Origin: JAJXXT01 sp963764465
Lineage (GTDB): Bacteria > Pseudomonadota > Alphaproteobacteria > Acetobacterales > Acetobacteraceae
Direction of reading: 5' to 3'
DNA: 64,000 bases
NCBI GenBank assembly: GCA_963764465.1
Contig: CAVXSO010000007.1
Coordinates: 124,001 to 188,000 of the forward strand
The position numbers and the translations under genes are program-made. Positions 33,069-41,750 of this stretch are shown here, in pieces. The notes under the pieces are model-generated. The model worked only from the letters and a program-made list of their open reading frames with translations. It had not been told where the DNA came from and made no database searches. Position 1 is the stretch's first letter; every line of letters starts with the position of its first letter.

Positions 33069-34151
33069 ATGACCCAAATTACCCGCCGCGCAGCCCTTGC
33101 CGCCGGCGCCGCCTCGCTAGCCCTGCCCGGCATCGGCCGCGCGCAGACCGCCGCCCAGATCGCGGCCGGCAAGAAGGACGGCAAGCTCAACGTGATCGCG
33201 CTGCCGCCGGACTGGGCGAACTACGGCGAAATCATCAGCACCTTCGAGAAAAAGTACGGCATCAAGGTCAACAGCGCCTCGCCGGACGACAGCTCCGCGC
33301 AGGAACTTCAGGCGATTCGCTCGCTGAAGGGCCAGACCCGTGGGCCGGACACGGTGGACGTGGGCCCGGCCTTCGCCATCTCCGGCGCCAAGGAGGGGCT
33401 GTGGCAGCCCTACAAGGTCGCAACCTGGGCCACGATCCCCGACAACATGAAGGAGGCGAGCGGCCTCTGGTACGGGGATTATTTCGGCATCATTTCGCTC
33501 GGCGCGAACCGCTCCGTGGTAAAGACGGCGCCCAAGACCTGGGCCGACCTGCTGAAGCCGGAATACAAGGGCATGGTCGCCCTCAACGGTTCGCCCTCCG
33601 GCGCCGCGGCGGCGTTTTCCGCCGTCTATGCGGCGGCACTGGGCAATGGCGGCTCGCTCGACAACATCGAGCCGGGCATCGAGTATTTCGGCAAGCTCGC
33701 GGCGGCGGGGAACTTCAACCCGGCCTCGGCGACGCCGGCCTCTCTGCAATCCGGCCAGACGCCGATTGTGCTGAACTGGGACTACCTCAACCTCGCACAG
33801 GCACAGAAGAACGCCGGCAAGGTGCAGATCGACACGGTGGTACCGGAAGGCTCGCAGCCGTTCGGCGCCTATTACTGCCAGGCGATCAGCAAGTACGCGC
33901 CGAACGCGGCCTCGGCAAAGCTGTGGATGGAGTTCCTCTATTCCGATGAGGGCCAGCTCCTGTTCCTCAAGGGCTTCGCGCACCCGGCGCGCTTCGCCGA
34001 TCTCGCCAAGCGCAACGCAATCCCGGCGGCGTTGGCCAAGACGCTGCCGCCCGCCGGCCCCTATGCCGCCGCGGCGTTCCCGACCGCGGAGCAGCAGGAC
34101 AAGGCGAAGAACGTGATCGCCGCGAACTGGTCCAAGGTGGTCAAGTCCTGA
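33069..34151 (+). CDS. ABC transporter substrate-binding protein (family 1)
   Basis: A 360-residue periplasmic binding protein. The signal peptide (TRRAALAAGAASLALPGIGRAQT) has a twin arginine and a likely cleavage after GRA. The mature part resembles binding proteins for polyamines, ferric iron or phosphonates: ADLLKPEYKGMVALNG, PIVLNWDYLNLAQ and an ASAKLWMEFLYSDEGQ C-terminal block. It is the first gene of a four-gene importer; the permease follows 5 bases later. No clear iron-binding tyrosine pair is visible, so the substrate stays open. The 106-base gap upstream follows the helicase gene and contains no obvious terminator. Confidence 0.87.
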   Translation: MTQITRRAALAAGAASLALPGIGRAQTAAQIAAGKKDGKLNVIALPPDWANYGEIISTFEKKYGIKVNSASPDDSSAQELQAIRSLKGQTRGPDTVDVGPAFAISGAKEGLWQPYKVATWATIPDNMKEASGLWYGDYFGIISLGANRSVVKTAPKTWADLLKPEYKGMVALNGSPSGAAAAFSAVYAAALGNGGSLDNIEPGIEYFGKLAAAGNFNPASATPASLQSGQTPIVLNWDYLNLAQAQKNAGKVQIDTVVPEGSQPFGAYYCQAISKYAPNAASAKLWMEFLYSDEGQLLFLKGFAHPARFADLAKRNAIPAALAKTLPPAGPYAAAAFPTAEQQDKAKNVIAANWSKVVKS

Positions 34152-34156
34152 CCCTG

Positions 34157-35008
34157 ATGCACTGGCGGGGACGGGTCGCGGATCTTATCTTCCTCGGCCC
34201 GTTCCTGCTTTTCGCCGCCGCCTTCCTGGTGCTGCCGACACTTGGCCTGTTCGTGCAGGCGGTGTCGACGGAGCATGGCTTCTCGCTGGCCCCACTGGCG
34301 ACGATCTGGTCGCAGAACCACCTCGTCGCGTTCAGGAACTCGATCGAGCTGTCGGTGCTGTCGGCGCTGGTGGGGGCGGCGGGCGGCGCCATCGCCGCCT
34401 GGCTCACGCTCGCGCAGGGCATGCCGCGCTGGGCGCGCGCGCTGGTCTCTACCTTCTCGGCGGTGGCGGCGAATTTTGCCGGCGTGCCGCTGGCCTTCGC
34501 GTTCATCTCCACGCTGGGCACGCTCGGCGTCATCACCGGCCTGCTGAAATCCGCCGGCATCGACATCTACGGCGCCGGATTCTCGCTGTTCCACATCGAG
34601 GGGCTGGTGATCGTCTACACGTATTTCCAGATCCCGCTGATGCTGATCGTGATCACGCCGGCGCTGGAAGGGCTGCGCCGCGAATGGCGCGAGGCCGCCG
34701 AGAGTCTCGGCGCATCGGCCTGGCAGTTCTGGCGCCATGTCGGGCTGCCAGTGCTGCTGCCCTCGCTGCTCTCCGCCTCGATCCTGCTGTTCGGCAACGC
34801 CTTCAGCGCGTACGCCACACCCTACGCGCTCACCGCGGGCAACCTGCCGCTGGTGCCGATCGACATTTCCAACGTGCTCTCCGGCAATGTCTCGCTTTCG
34901 CCGGCGGAGGGTGCGGCACTCGCCTGCGGCATGATCGCAGTGATGGCCGTGGCCATGCTGCTCTACTGGCTGCTGGCGCGGCGCGTCGGCAAGTGGCGCG
35001 CACGATGA
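34157..35008 (+). CDS. ABC transporter permease (PotB/CysW-like)
   Basis: A 283-residue inner-membrane protein with six or so helices. The EAA loop EAAESLGASAWQFWRHVGLPVLLPS is near residue 180. Helix-rich ends match spermidine/putrescine-type or ferric-type permeases of the family 1 importers. It lies 5 bases after the binding-protein stop and 13 bases before the second permease, so it is in the same operon. The two permeases form a heterodimer. Confidence 0.88.
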   Translation: MHWRGRVADLIFLGPFLLFAAAFLVLPTLGLFVQAVSTEHGFSLAPLATIWSQNHLVAFRNSIELSVLSALVGAAGGAIAAWLTLAQGMPRWARALVSTFSAVAANFAGVPLAFAFISTLGTLGVITGLLKSAGIDIYGAGFSLFHIEGLVIVYTYFQIPLMLIVITPALEGLRREWREAAESLGASAWQFWRHVGLPVLLPSLLSASILLFGNAFSAYATPYALTAGNLPLVPIDISNVLSGNVSLSPAEGAALACGMIAVMAVAMLLYWLLARRVGKWRAR

Positions 35009-35021
35009 AGCGGTCGGCGCG

Positions 35022-35756
35022 ATGAAGTGGCTGTGGATCCCGCTCGGCGGCTATTTCGCGCTGCCGCTGGTGGCAACCGCGGTGCTGTCGCTGTGGCGCG
35101 GGCGGCTCGGCTATGGGTTCGAGGCCTATGCGACGCTGATCCACACGCCGGAGATGTGGGACAGCCTGCTGCTCTCGGCCCGGCTCGCCGTCGAAACGAT
35201 CGCCGCGGGGCTGGTGATCCTGGTGCCGGCGGTGTTCTGGATGAACCTGCGGGTGCCGCGGCTGCGGACGGTGTTCGACTTCCTCTCCGTGCTGCCGCTG
35301 GTGGTGCCCGCGATCTCGCTCGTCGCCGGCATCACCGCGGTCTACACCGGCCCCGGCTGGTTGGTGGGAACCGCCAATTTCCTCGTCATCCCCTACGTGA
35401 TCCTGGCGCTGCCCTACACCTACCGCGCGCTCGACGTGGGGATGCGGGCGCTGGACCTGCGCACGCTGACGGAGGCAGCGCAGAGCCTCGGCGCCTCCTG
35501 GCCGGAGATGATCCTGCGCGTGCTGGTGCCCAACCTCATCACCGCCCTGCTCGGCGCGGCACTGCTGACCATGACCATCGTCATCGGCGAGTTCACCTTC
35601 GCCAACATCCTGCTGTTCGAGACCTTCGCGGTCTACATCAACCATATCGGCAGCACCTCGGCGACGCAGGCGGCGGCGCTGTCGCTGCTCGCCTTCCTCA
35701 TCACCTGGGCGGCGATGCTGGGCGTGGCGCTCGGCGGAAGGAGGGCGGCACGATGA
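35022..35756 (+). CDS. ABC transporter permease (PotC-like)
   Basis: A 244-residue inner-membrane permease, second of the pair. The EAA loop is EAAQSLGASWPEMILRVLVPNLITA. The early helix is followed by FEAYATLIHTPEMWDSLLLSARL, similar to PotC-type permeases. It is a little short but within family range. The last four bases (ATGA) overlap the ATPase start. Confidence 0.88.
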   Translation: MKWLWIPLGGYFALPLVATAVLSLWRGRLGYGFEAYATLIHTPEMWDSLLLSARLAVETIAAGLVILVPAVFWMNLRVPRLRTVFDFLSVLPLVVPAISLVAGITAVYTGPGWLVGTANFLVIPYVILALPYTYRALDVGMRALDLRTLTEAAQSLGASWPEMILRVLVPNLITALLGAALLTMTIVIGEFTFANILLFETFAVYINHIGSTSATQAAALSLLAFLITWAAMLGVALGGRRAAR

Positions 35757-36814
35757 GTTCCCTGGTCGCGGAATCGTTGCGGAAGGCTTACGGTGGCCGC
35801 ACCGTGCTCGCGGATGTCTCGCTCTCGCTCGCGGAAGGCGAGTTCGTCTCCCTGCTCGGTCCCTCGGGCTGCGGCAAGACCACGCTGCTGCGCCTTGTCG
35901 CCGGGTTCGAGCGGCCGGACGGCGGGCGCGTGCTGCTCGATGGGCGCGACATCTCGGCCGTTCCGGCGGCGAAGCGCAACATGGGCATGGTGTTCCAGGC
36001 CTATTCGCTGTTCCCCAACATGTCCGCGGAGGAAAACGTGGGCTTCGGCCTGCGCGTGCGCGGCGAGGCGGCGGAGGCACGGCGCAAGCGCGCGCGGGAC
36101 ATGCTGGAGCTCGTCGGCCTCGGCGAGCACATGCAGAAATACCCGCACCAGCTCTCCGGCGGCCAGCAGCAGCGCGTGGCGCTCGCGAGGGCACTCGCCA
36201 TCCGCCCCGCCCTGCTGCTGCTCGACGAACCGCTCTCGGCACTCGATGCCCGCGTGCGCGTGCAGCTGCGCGACGAGATCCGCCGCATCCAGCGCGAGAT
36301 CGGCATCGCGGCGCTGTTCGTGACGCACGACCAGGAGGAGGCGCTCTCGATCTCGGACCGGGTCGCGGTGATGGAGGGCGGGCGGATCGCCCAGCTCGGC
36401 GCGCCGGACGCGATCTACGAGGAGCCGGAGAGCCTGTTCGTCGCGCGCTTCGTGGGCCAGGTGGCGGAGTTCGACGCCGAGATCGACGCCGGGGGCGTGC
36501 GCATCGCGGGGCACTCGCTGCCAGCGGCGCGGGCGGCGGAGCATGCGCCGGGCGAACGGGTACATTTCTTCCTCCGTCCCGAGCATGTGCGCCTCGTCGC
36601 GCCGGCCGACGGGCTGCCGGGACTGGTCGAGTCGCGCACCTTCAACGGACCGACGACGACGTTCCGCATCCTGCTCGCCGGCGCCGGCACGGTGCTGGCC
36701 ACGGTCCCGACGGTGCAGGCACGCCACGCGCCAGGCGAGGAGGTGGGGATCACCTGGGATCCCGGCGCGCCGCGCATCCTGAAGCTCGACCGCGCCGCGC
36801 CGCGCGCGGAGTAG
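35753..36814 (+). CDS. ABC transporter ATP-binding protein (PotA/FbpC-like)
   Basis: A 353-residue ATPase. Walker A is GPSGCGKTT, Q-loop MVFQAYSLFPNM, signature LSGGQQQRVAL, Walker B ALLLLDEPLSALD and H-loop VTHDQEEA. The C-terminal 110 residues are a TOBE-type regulatory domain (VHFFLRPEHVRLV; FNGPTTTFRILLAG). The start at 35753 overlaps the permease stop by 4 bases. It completes a self-contained importer inserted between the helicase and pdeM genes of the repair module. Confidence 0.9.
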   Translation: MSSLVAESLRKAYGGRTVLADVSLSLAEGEFVSLLGPSGCGKTTLLRLVAGFERPDGGRVLLDGRDISAVPAAKRNMGMVFQAYSLFPNMSAEENVGFGLRVRGEAAEARRKRARDMLELVGLGEHMQKYPHQLSGGQQQRVALARALAIRPALLLLDEPLSALDARVRVQLRDEIRRIQREIGIAALFVTHDQEEALSISDRVAVMEGGRIAQLGAPDAIYEEPESLFVARFVGQVAEFDAEIDAGGVRIAGHSLPAARAAEHAPGERVHFFLRPEHVRLVAPADGLPGLVESRTFNGPTTTFRILLAGAGTVLATVPTVQARHAPGEEVGITWDPGAPRILKLDRAAPRAE

Positions 36815-36930
36815 GCCGCCGAACGCGAGCCTTGCCCTTGGCATGGGGTTGCCCGTAGCCAGAAGCCTCGGATGGGGTGCGGCATGCTGAGACAATTCCG
36901 GGCGGACGTGGCGACGTGGGCGGGACGCGC

Positions 36931-37644
36931 GTGAGCGCGGCGGCGTTGCACCTGGCCGGCGAACGTTTCCTGCTCGACCCTCTGGGCGGCGCCTGGTGGC
37001 CGGCGGAGCGCGTGCTGGCGGTCGCGGACCTGCACCTGGAGAAGGGTTCCGCCGCGGCGCGCGGCGGGCGGCTGCTGCCGCCCTGGGATACGGCGGCGAC
37101 GCTGGACCGGCTCGCCCTGCTGATCCGCCGCTATAGGCCGGCGCGCGTGCTGTGCCTCGGCGATTCGTTCCACGATGGCGAGGGCCGGGCACGAATGGCG
37201 GCGGGGGACGCGGCGCGCCTCGCGCAGCTGGAACGGCACGCGGATTTCGTGTGGGTCGCCGGCAACCACGACGGCGGCAGCTTCGAGGCGCTGGCGATCG
37301 GGCGCATCCTGTTCCGCCATATCGCCGAGCCTGGCTGGAAAGGGGCGGAGGTTTCCGGCCATTACCACCCAAAGGCGCGGGTGCCAGCGGTGGGGACGAC
37401 GATCTCGCGAGCCTGTTTCGCGACCGACGGGCAGCGGCTGATCCTGCCGGCACTCGGTGCCTATGCCGGCGGGCTGGAGCTTGGCGACCCGGCCTACCGC
37501 CCGCTTTTCCCGCGCGGCGGGCGCGCCTTCCTGTTGGGACGGGAGCGCCTGTTCAGCTTCCGCTTCGGGGGGATGGCAAACCGGCTATCGACCCCAGATG
37601 CGGGGCTATGGGAAAGCGCATCGAACGGGGCGGCCCGCGCCTGA
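36931..37644 (+). CDS. pdeM: Ligase-associated DNA damage response endonuclease PdeM
   Basis: A 237-residue calcineurin-like metallophosphoesterase. The metal motifs appear in order: AVADLHLEKG, LCLGDSFHDGEG, WVAGNHDGG, and VSGHYHPKA. These match the PdeM group that accompanies the ATP-dependent ligase, MBL exonuclease and Lhr-type helicase. The start is uncertain: the GTG at 36931 gives a normal N terminus (VSAAALHLAGERF); GTG codons at 36916 and 36877 are in frame. The photolyase gene follows 7 bases later, so both DNA repair genes are probably co-transcribed. It is separated from the helicase by a four-gene ABC importer. Confidence 0.85.
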   Translation: MSAAALHLAGERFLLDPLGGAWWPAERVLAVADLHLEKGSAAARGGRLLPPWDTAATLDRLALLIRRYRPARVLCLGDSFHDGEGRARMAAGDAARLAQLERHADFVWVAGNHDGGSFEALAIGRILFRHIAEPGWKGAEVSGHYHPKARVPAVGTTISRACFATDGQRLILPALGAYAGGLELGDPAYRPLFPRGGRAFLLGRERLFSFRFGGMANRLSTPDAGLWESASNGAARA

Positions 37645-37651
37645 CCGCGGC

Positions 37652-38992
37652 ATGACCGCGCCGGTGCTGGTCTGGCTGCATCGCGAGTTGCGGCTCGCGG
37701 ACAATCCGCTGTTCACGCGCAATGCCGGGCGCCCGCTCGTCGTCGCCTATGTGCTCGACGACGAGACGCCGGGCGCGTGGAAGCTGGGCGGGGCGGCGCG
37801 CTGGTGGCTGCACCACTCGCTCGGGCGGCTGGCGGCCTCGCTGGAAGCGATCGGCGCGCGGCTGGTTCTGCGGCGCGGCGCGGTCGCGACCGTGATCCCG
37901 CGGCTGGCGGCCGAGATCGGTGCGAGCGAGGTGCACGCGGGCGAGACGCCAGAGCCCTGGCTGCGCCGCGCCCAGGCAACGATCGCGGCGAGCGCGGGCA
38001 TCACGCTCACGCTGCATCGCACGCGTTTGCTGTTCCACCCGGAGGAAATCCGCACCGGCGGCGGCACGCCGTATGGCGTCTTCACGCCCTTCTCCCGCGC
38101 CTGCCTCGCGCGCGGGCTGCCGGCGCCACCCGAGCCCCCGCCCACGCGGCTGGTGGGGCCGGACGTCGCCTCCGCGCGGCTCGCGGACTGGAAGCTGCTG
38201 CCCACCGGGCCGGACTGGGCCGGCGGCCTGCGCGACGCGTGGGAGCCTGGCGAGGCGGGGGCGGAGAAGCGGCTCGCGGCCTTCCTCGGCGGCGCGCTCG
38301 ACGGCTACGGCGAGCGGCGCAACCTGCCGGCGATCGAGGCGACCTCGCGCCTCTCGCCGCATCTCGCCTGGGGCGAGATCTCGCCCGCCCGCCTCTGGCT
38401 GGCGGCCGAGGCGACGGATGCCAGGGGGCTGCGCAGCTGGATCAACGAACTGCTGTGGCGCGAATTCGCCGCGCACCTGCTGTGGTACCACCCGCACATG
38501 GCGGAAAAGCCGCTGCGCCCGATCTTCGCGCACATGCCATGGCGCAGCGATCCCGCGGGACTGGCCGCCTGGCGCAAGGGCGAGACCGGCATCGGCATCG
38601 TGGACGCCGGCATGCGGGAGCTGTGGGCCACCGGCTGGATGCACAACCGCGTGCGCATGATCGCCGCGTCTTTCCTGGTGAAGCATCTCCTGATCCCGTG
38701 GCAGAAAGGCGAGGCCTGGTTCTGGGACACGCTGGTCGATGCGGACCTCGCGACCAATGCCGCGTCATGGCAATGGGTGGCAGGCAGCGGCGCCGATGCC
38801 GCGCCCTATTTCCGCATTTTCAACCCTGATCTGCAGGCGGCGAAATTCGACCCGGACGGCGCCTATGTCCGCCGTTGGGCCGGGCCGCCACGCAAGCCGA
38901 TCATCGACCTCGCCGCCGGGCGGGCGCGCGCGCTCGCCGCATTCCAGGCCCTGGGCGAAAACGCGGGACGCGCGCCGGAAAACGCGATGTGA
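37652..38992 (+). CDS. phr: Deoxyribodipyrimidine photolyase
   Basis: A 446-residue class I photolyase. The N-terminal alpha/beta domain (VLVWLHRELRLADNP) binds an antenna chromophore; the C-terminal helical domain binds FAD and the DNA lesion. The family signature is complete: ELLWREFAAHLLWYHP, TGIGIVDAGMRELWATGWMHNRVRM, IPWQKGEAWFWDTLVDADLATNAASWQWVAGSGADAAPYF (given as its segments TGWMHNRVRM, WDTLVDADLA and WQWVAGSG), and RIFNP. It repairs cyclobutane pyrimidine dimers with blue light. The ATG at 37652 is 7 bases after the pdeM stop. Confidence 0.93.
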   Translation: MTAPVLVWLHRELRLADNPLFTRNAGRPLVVAYVLDDETPGAWKLGGAARWWLHHSLGRLAASLEAIGARLVLRRGAVATVIPRLAAEIGASEVHAGETPEPWLRRAQATIAASAGITLTLHRTRLLFHPEEIRTGGGTPYGVFTPFSRACLARGLPAPPEPPPTRLVGPDVASARLADWKLLPTGPDWAGGLRDAWEPGEAGAEKRLAAFLGGALDGYGERRNLPAIEATSRLSPHLAWGEISPARLWLAAEATDARGLRSWINELLWREFAAHLLWYHPHMAEKPLRPIFAHMPWRSDPAGLAAWRKGETGIGIVDAGMRELWATGWMHNRVRMIAASFLVKHLLIPWQKGEAWFWDTLVDADLATNAASWQWVAGSGADAAPYFRIFNPDLQAAKFDPDGAYVRRWAGPPRKPIIDLAAGRARALAAFQALGENAGRAPENAM

Positions 38993-39433
38993 GCGCGCCG
39001 GCGGCGGGCGCCGGTGGCAGCCGCATCGTTGTTACGTAGCCACCACGAAACGGTACCGTTCGAGACCACGCCCCGTGCCGGCCGGCCTTCCGGCGCGCGG
39101 GTGCGCAAGGATTGTCGGAAGCGGCCGCATGCCCGGCCCCGCTTTGACATCCACGGCAATTATCGTTTCAGCTTCCGTCCGCCGCGCTTCAAACCCGGCA
39201 CGGAACGGTCGGCATCGCCCGCACCGGACCGGAAATCAGGTGGATGACGGCGGCGATGCGGCTGGTGGCGCAACCATTCACGGAGGTAGCGATGGCACGT
39301 CAGGCGCTGGTTGGCGCGTTGCCGCCGGCACGCGTGCCGGGCGCGATCCATCGGCCAGCGCCGCGCCCTGGCCGCGCGGCGCGCGAGTTCACCCCATGCC
39401 GGCGGCGCCGGCGGATGCCATAGGAAGCGGAGC
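38993..39433. other. 441-base intergenic region without a supported gene
   Basis: No open frame here looks like a protein. The only clear structure is a perfect 12-base palindrome, AACGGTACCGTT, at 39049-39060, possibly a regulator site, about 375 bases before the cyclopropane synthase start. The last 20 bases contain an AGGAAGCGGAG ribosome-site-like stretch for that gene. Confidence 0.5.
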
Positions 39434-40648
39434 ATGAGTGGCAGCGAGGCAATATCCGGCACGATCGTCGCGGCACCGCCGCGCAACCGCTGGCTCCGGC
39501 TCGCGATCCGCGCCGCGGAGGCCATGCGTGCCGGGCAACTCACCCTGGTGCTGCCGGACGGCGCGGCGCACCGCGTCGTGCGCGGCGAGACGCCGGCCGC
39601 GAGCATCGTGCTGCGCGACCTCCGGGCGGTGAAGAAGCTGATCCTGGGCGGCGCGCTGGGGCTTTCGGAAGCCTATCTCGAAGGGTGGTGGGAGAGCCCG
39701 GACATCCGCGCGGTGATGGAACTGGCGGCGCGCAACGAGCAGGAATGGCTCGCCATGCTGAACGGCCGGCCCTTGACCCGCGCGCTGGCGCGCGTCGCGC
39801 ACCGGCTCCGGCCCAACACGCGCCGCGGCGCCGCGCGCAACATCGTCGAGCATTACGACCTCGGCAACGATTTCTACGCCGCCTGGCTGGACCCCACGAT
39901 GACCTATTCCTCGGCCCTGTTCGCCGATGGCGGGGAGAATCTGGAAGCAGCTCAACAGCGCAAGATCCGCCGGCTGCTCGACGGGCTCGCGCTCAAACCG
40001 GGCATGCGCCTGCTCGAGATCGGCTGCGGCTGGGGCGCGCTGGCGGAGATCGCCGCGCGCGACTACGGCGCCTCGGTGACGGGCATCACCCTCTCGCCCT
40101 CGCAGCTCGCCCTCGGGCGCGAGCGGATCGGGCGCGCCGGCCTCGGGGAACGGGTTTCGTTGCAGCTTTGTGATTATCGCGATGTGCGCGGCACATTCGA
40201 CGCCATCGCCTCCGTCGAGATGTTCGAGGCGGTGGGCGAGGAATACTGGCCGGCTTTCTTCCGCGCGGTGCGCGAACGGGTGGCGCCGGGCGGGCGGGCG
40301 CACCTGCAGGTCATCACGATCGCCGATCATCTGTTCGAGAATTACCGTCGGGGCGCGGATTTCATCCAGCGCCATGTCTTTCCGGGCGGCATGCTCCCCT
40401 GCCCCGCCCGGCTGCGCGCGGAAGCGGCGAAGGCCGGGCTCGCCTGGCGCGACGCGTTCTGGTTCGGCCGCGACTATGCCGATACGCTCGCGCGGTGGAA
40501 CGAGGCGTTCCAGGCGGCCTGGCCGCGCCTGGCGAGCGCGCGGCGCGACGCGCGGTTCAAGCGTCTGTGGGAATACTATCTCGCCTATTGCGAAACCGGG
40601 TTCCGCGCCGGCTGGACGGATGTCGGGCAGATCCTGCTTGCCGGATAA
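39434..40648 (+). CDS. Cyclopropane-fatty-acyl-phospholipid synthase family methyltransferase
   Basis: A 404-residue S-adenosylmethionine-dependent enzyme that methylenates double bonds of membrane lipids, or a close relative. The SAM motif is LLEIGCGWGALAEIAARDYG. Family blocks are NIVEHYDLGNDFYAAWLDPTMTYSSALF (beginning HYDLGNDFY), SVEMFEAVGEEYWP, and FIQRHVFPGGMLP. The N-terminal 130 residues are the lipid-binding domain. The ATG at 39434 has AGGAAGCGG before it; the longer frame upstream has no family similarity. It reads into a strong hairpin right after the stop. Confidence 0.9.
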   Translation: MSGSEAISGTIVAAPPRNRWLRLAIRAAEAMRAGQLTLVLPDGAAHRVVRGETPAASIVLRDLRAVKKLILGGALGLSEAYLEGWWESPDIRAVMELAARNEQEWLAMLNGRPLTRALARVAHRLRPNTRRGAARNIVEHYDLGNDFYAAWLDPTMTYSSALFADGGENLEAAQQRKIRRLLDGLALKPGMRLLEIGCGWGALAEIAARDYGASVTGITLSPSQLALGRERIGRAGLGERVSLQLCDYRDVRGTFDAIASVEMFEAVGEEYWPAFFRAVRERVAPGGRAHLQVITIADHLFENYRRGADFIQRHVFPGGMLPCPARLRAEAAKAGLAWRDAFWFGRDYADTLARWNEAFQAAWPRLASARRDARFKRLWEYYLAYCETGFRAGWTDVGQILLAG

Positions 40649-40649
40649 C

Positions 40650-40671
40650 GCGGCCACGACTGGGTGGCCGC
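40650..40671 (+). terminator. Hairpin after the cyclopropane synthase gene
   Basis: GCGGCCAC-(6)-GTGGCCGC forms a perfect 8-base stem starting two bases after the stop. There is no T tract, so it may be a factor-assisted terminator or an mRNA-stabilising hairpin. Confidence 0.4.
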
Positions 40672-40771
40672 CGGCGATGAAGCCCGCCGCGATCGCGCCC
40701 ACCCGGGGATTGCTGGCCGGCGCGCGGGTGCGGGCGGCGCCAGCGACACGGATCGCGGCCAAGGCCGCCGC

Positions 40772-41461
40772 ATGATCCCGCTTGCGGAAATGCGGCGCCT
40801 GCCCCTGCGCGTGGTGGGCGACGTGCATGGCGACGCGCGCGCCTTCGCCCATGCGGTCGCGACGGACCGGTTCGTGATCCAGCTCGGCGACCTCACCGAC
40901 CATGGGCCGGACAGCGCCGGCGCGCTCGAGATCGCGCTCGAGCTGATCGCCACCGGCCGTGGCCTGTTCCTGATGGGCAACCACGACCTCAAGCTCGCGC
41001 GCGTGCTGCGTGGCGAGACGGTGCGGCAGGATCCCGCCCTGGAGGCGACGGTGGCACAGATCGGCCCGGAACTGGCCAACGCCGCGCTGGAGGCGATCCT
41101 GGCTGCCCCCGCATGGCTGCGGCTCGGGTACAGCATCTTCGTGCATGCCGGGTTTCATTCCGTGATGCTCGACTCGCCCGCCCCCCCGCCGCCCGAGGGG
41201 CGCGTGCGCGGGCCACTCGCGCGCGCGCTCTATGGCCAGCCGACGGGACGGACACAGGCAGACGGCTACCCGGAGCGGAGCCTGGCCTGGATCGGCTGGA
41301 TCCCCGCGGGCTTCGCCGTCTATTGCGGGCACGACCGGCGCAGCACCGACGGCAGGCCCTGGGTGCGGCGCAACAACACGGGCGGCACAGCCGTCTTCCT
41401 CGACACCGGCGCGGGCAAGGGCGGGCATCTCTCCTGGATCGACCTGCCGCCGGCGGAATGA
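40772..41461 (+). CDS. Metallophosphoesterase (PrpE/ApaH-like)
   Basis: A 229-residue calcineurin-like phosphoesterase. Metal motifs: VVGDVHGDARAF, QLGDLTDHGPDS, LMGNHDLKLAR, FVHAGFH and YCGHDRR. This order fits bacterial serine/threonine phosphatases and diadenosine tetraphosphatases; the small size and short C terminus fit the PrpE-like group. The start ATG at 40772 gives the usual N terminus immediately before the first metal motif. Substrate cannot be told from sequence. Confidence 0.85.
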   Translation: MIPLAEMRRLPLRVVGDVHGDARAFAHAVATDRFVIQLGDLTDHGPDSAGALEIALELIATGRGLFLMGNHDLKLARVLRGETVRQDPALEATVAQIGPELANAALEAILAAPAWLRLGYSIFVHAGFHSVMLDSPAPPPPEGRVRGPLARALYGQPTGRTQADGYPERSLAWIGWIPAGFAVYCGHDRRSTDGRPWVRRNNTGGTAVFLDTGAGKGGHLSWIDLPPAE

Positions 41462-41531
41462 CCGCTTGCGCAAAGGGATTCACAGGTCAGCCGAATTGAC
41501 CTAACCTTACGCATCGTTCGTCGGGAGGAGG

Positions 41532-41741
41532 ATGTCCGTGCAGGACGGGAAGAAAGGGGGCGGCTTCAGCCCCTGGCATCTATTGCTGCTGCTGCCATTC
41601 ATCGTGACGCTGTGGCCGCCATTCTACAACAAGGCGGAGCCGAGCTTCATCGGCATGCCGTTCTTCTACTGGTACCAGCTGCTCTGGGTGCTGATCGCCG
41701 CGGCGTGCACCTGGGTGGTGCACCTGATGACGGACGAATAG
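41532..41741 (+). CDS. Small DUF3311-type membrane protein, symporter partner
   Basis: A 69-residue protein with two hydrophobic helices (LLLLLPFIVTLWPPFYN and FYWYQLLWVLIAAACTWVVHLM). It matches the small subunit-like proteins encoded immediately before MctP-type sodium:solute symporters. GGGAGGAG lies just before the ATG. The symporter begins 9 bases after its stop. Its function is not known; an accessory or stability role for the symporter is inferred from constant pairing. Confidence 0.82.
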   Translation: MSVQDGKKGGGFSPWHLLLLLPFIVTLWPPFYNKAEPSFIGMPFFYWYQLLWVLIAAACTWVVHLMTDE

Positions 41742-41750
41742 GGGCGCGCG

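Noticed and set aside
30587..33190. A minus-strand open frame of 867 codons opposite the helicase gene
   Set aside because: It is an antisense shadow: arginine/histidine-rich and without motifs, while the plus strand carries all helicase motifs in order.
39014..39247. A 77-codon open frame before the cyclopropane synthase gene
   Set aside because: Its translation is arginine/proline-rich with no ribosome site or family features; it looks like chance.
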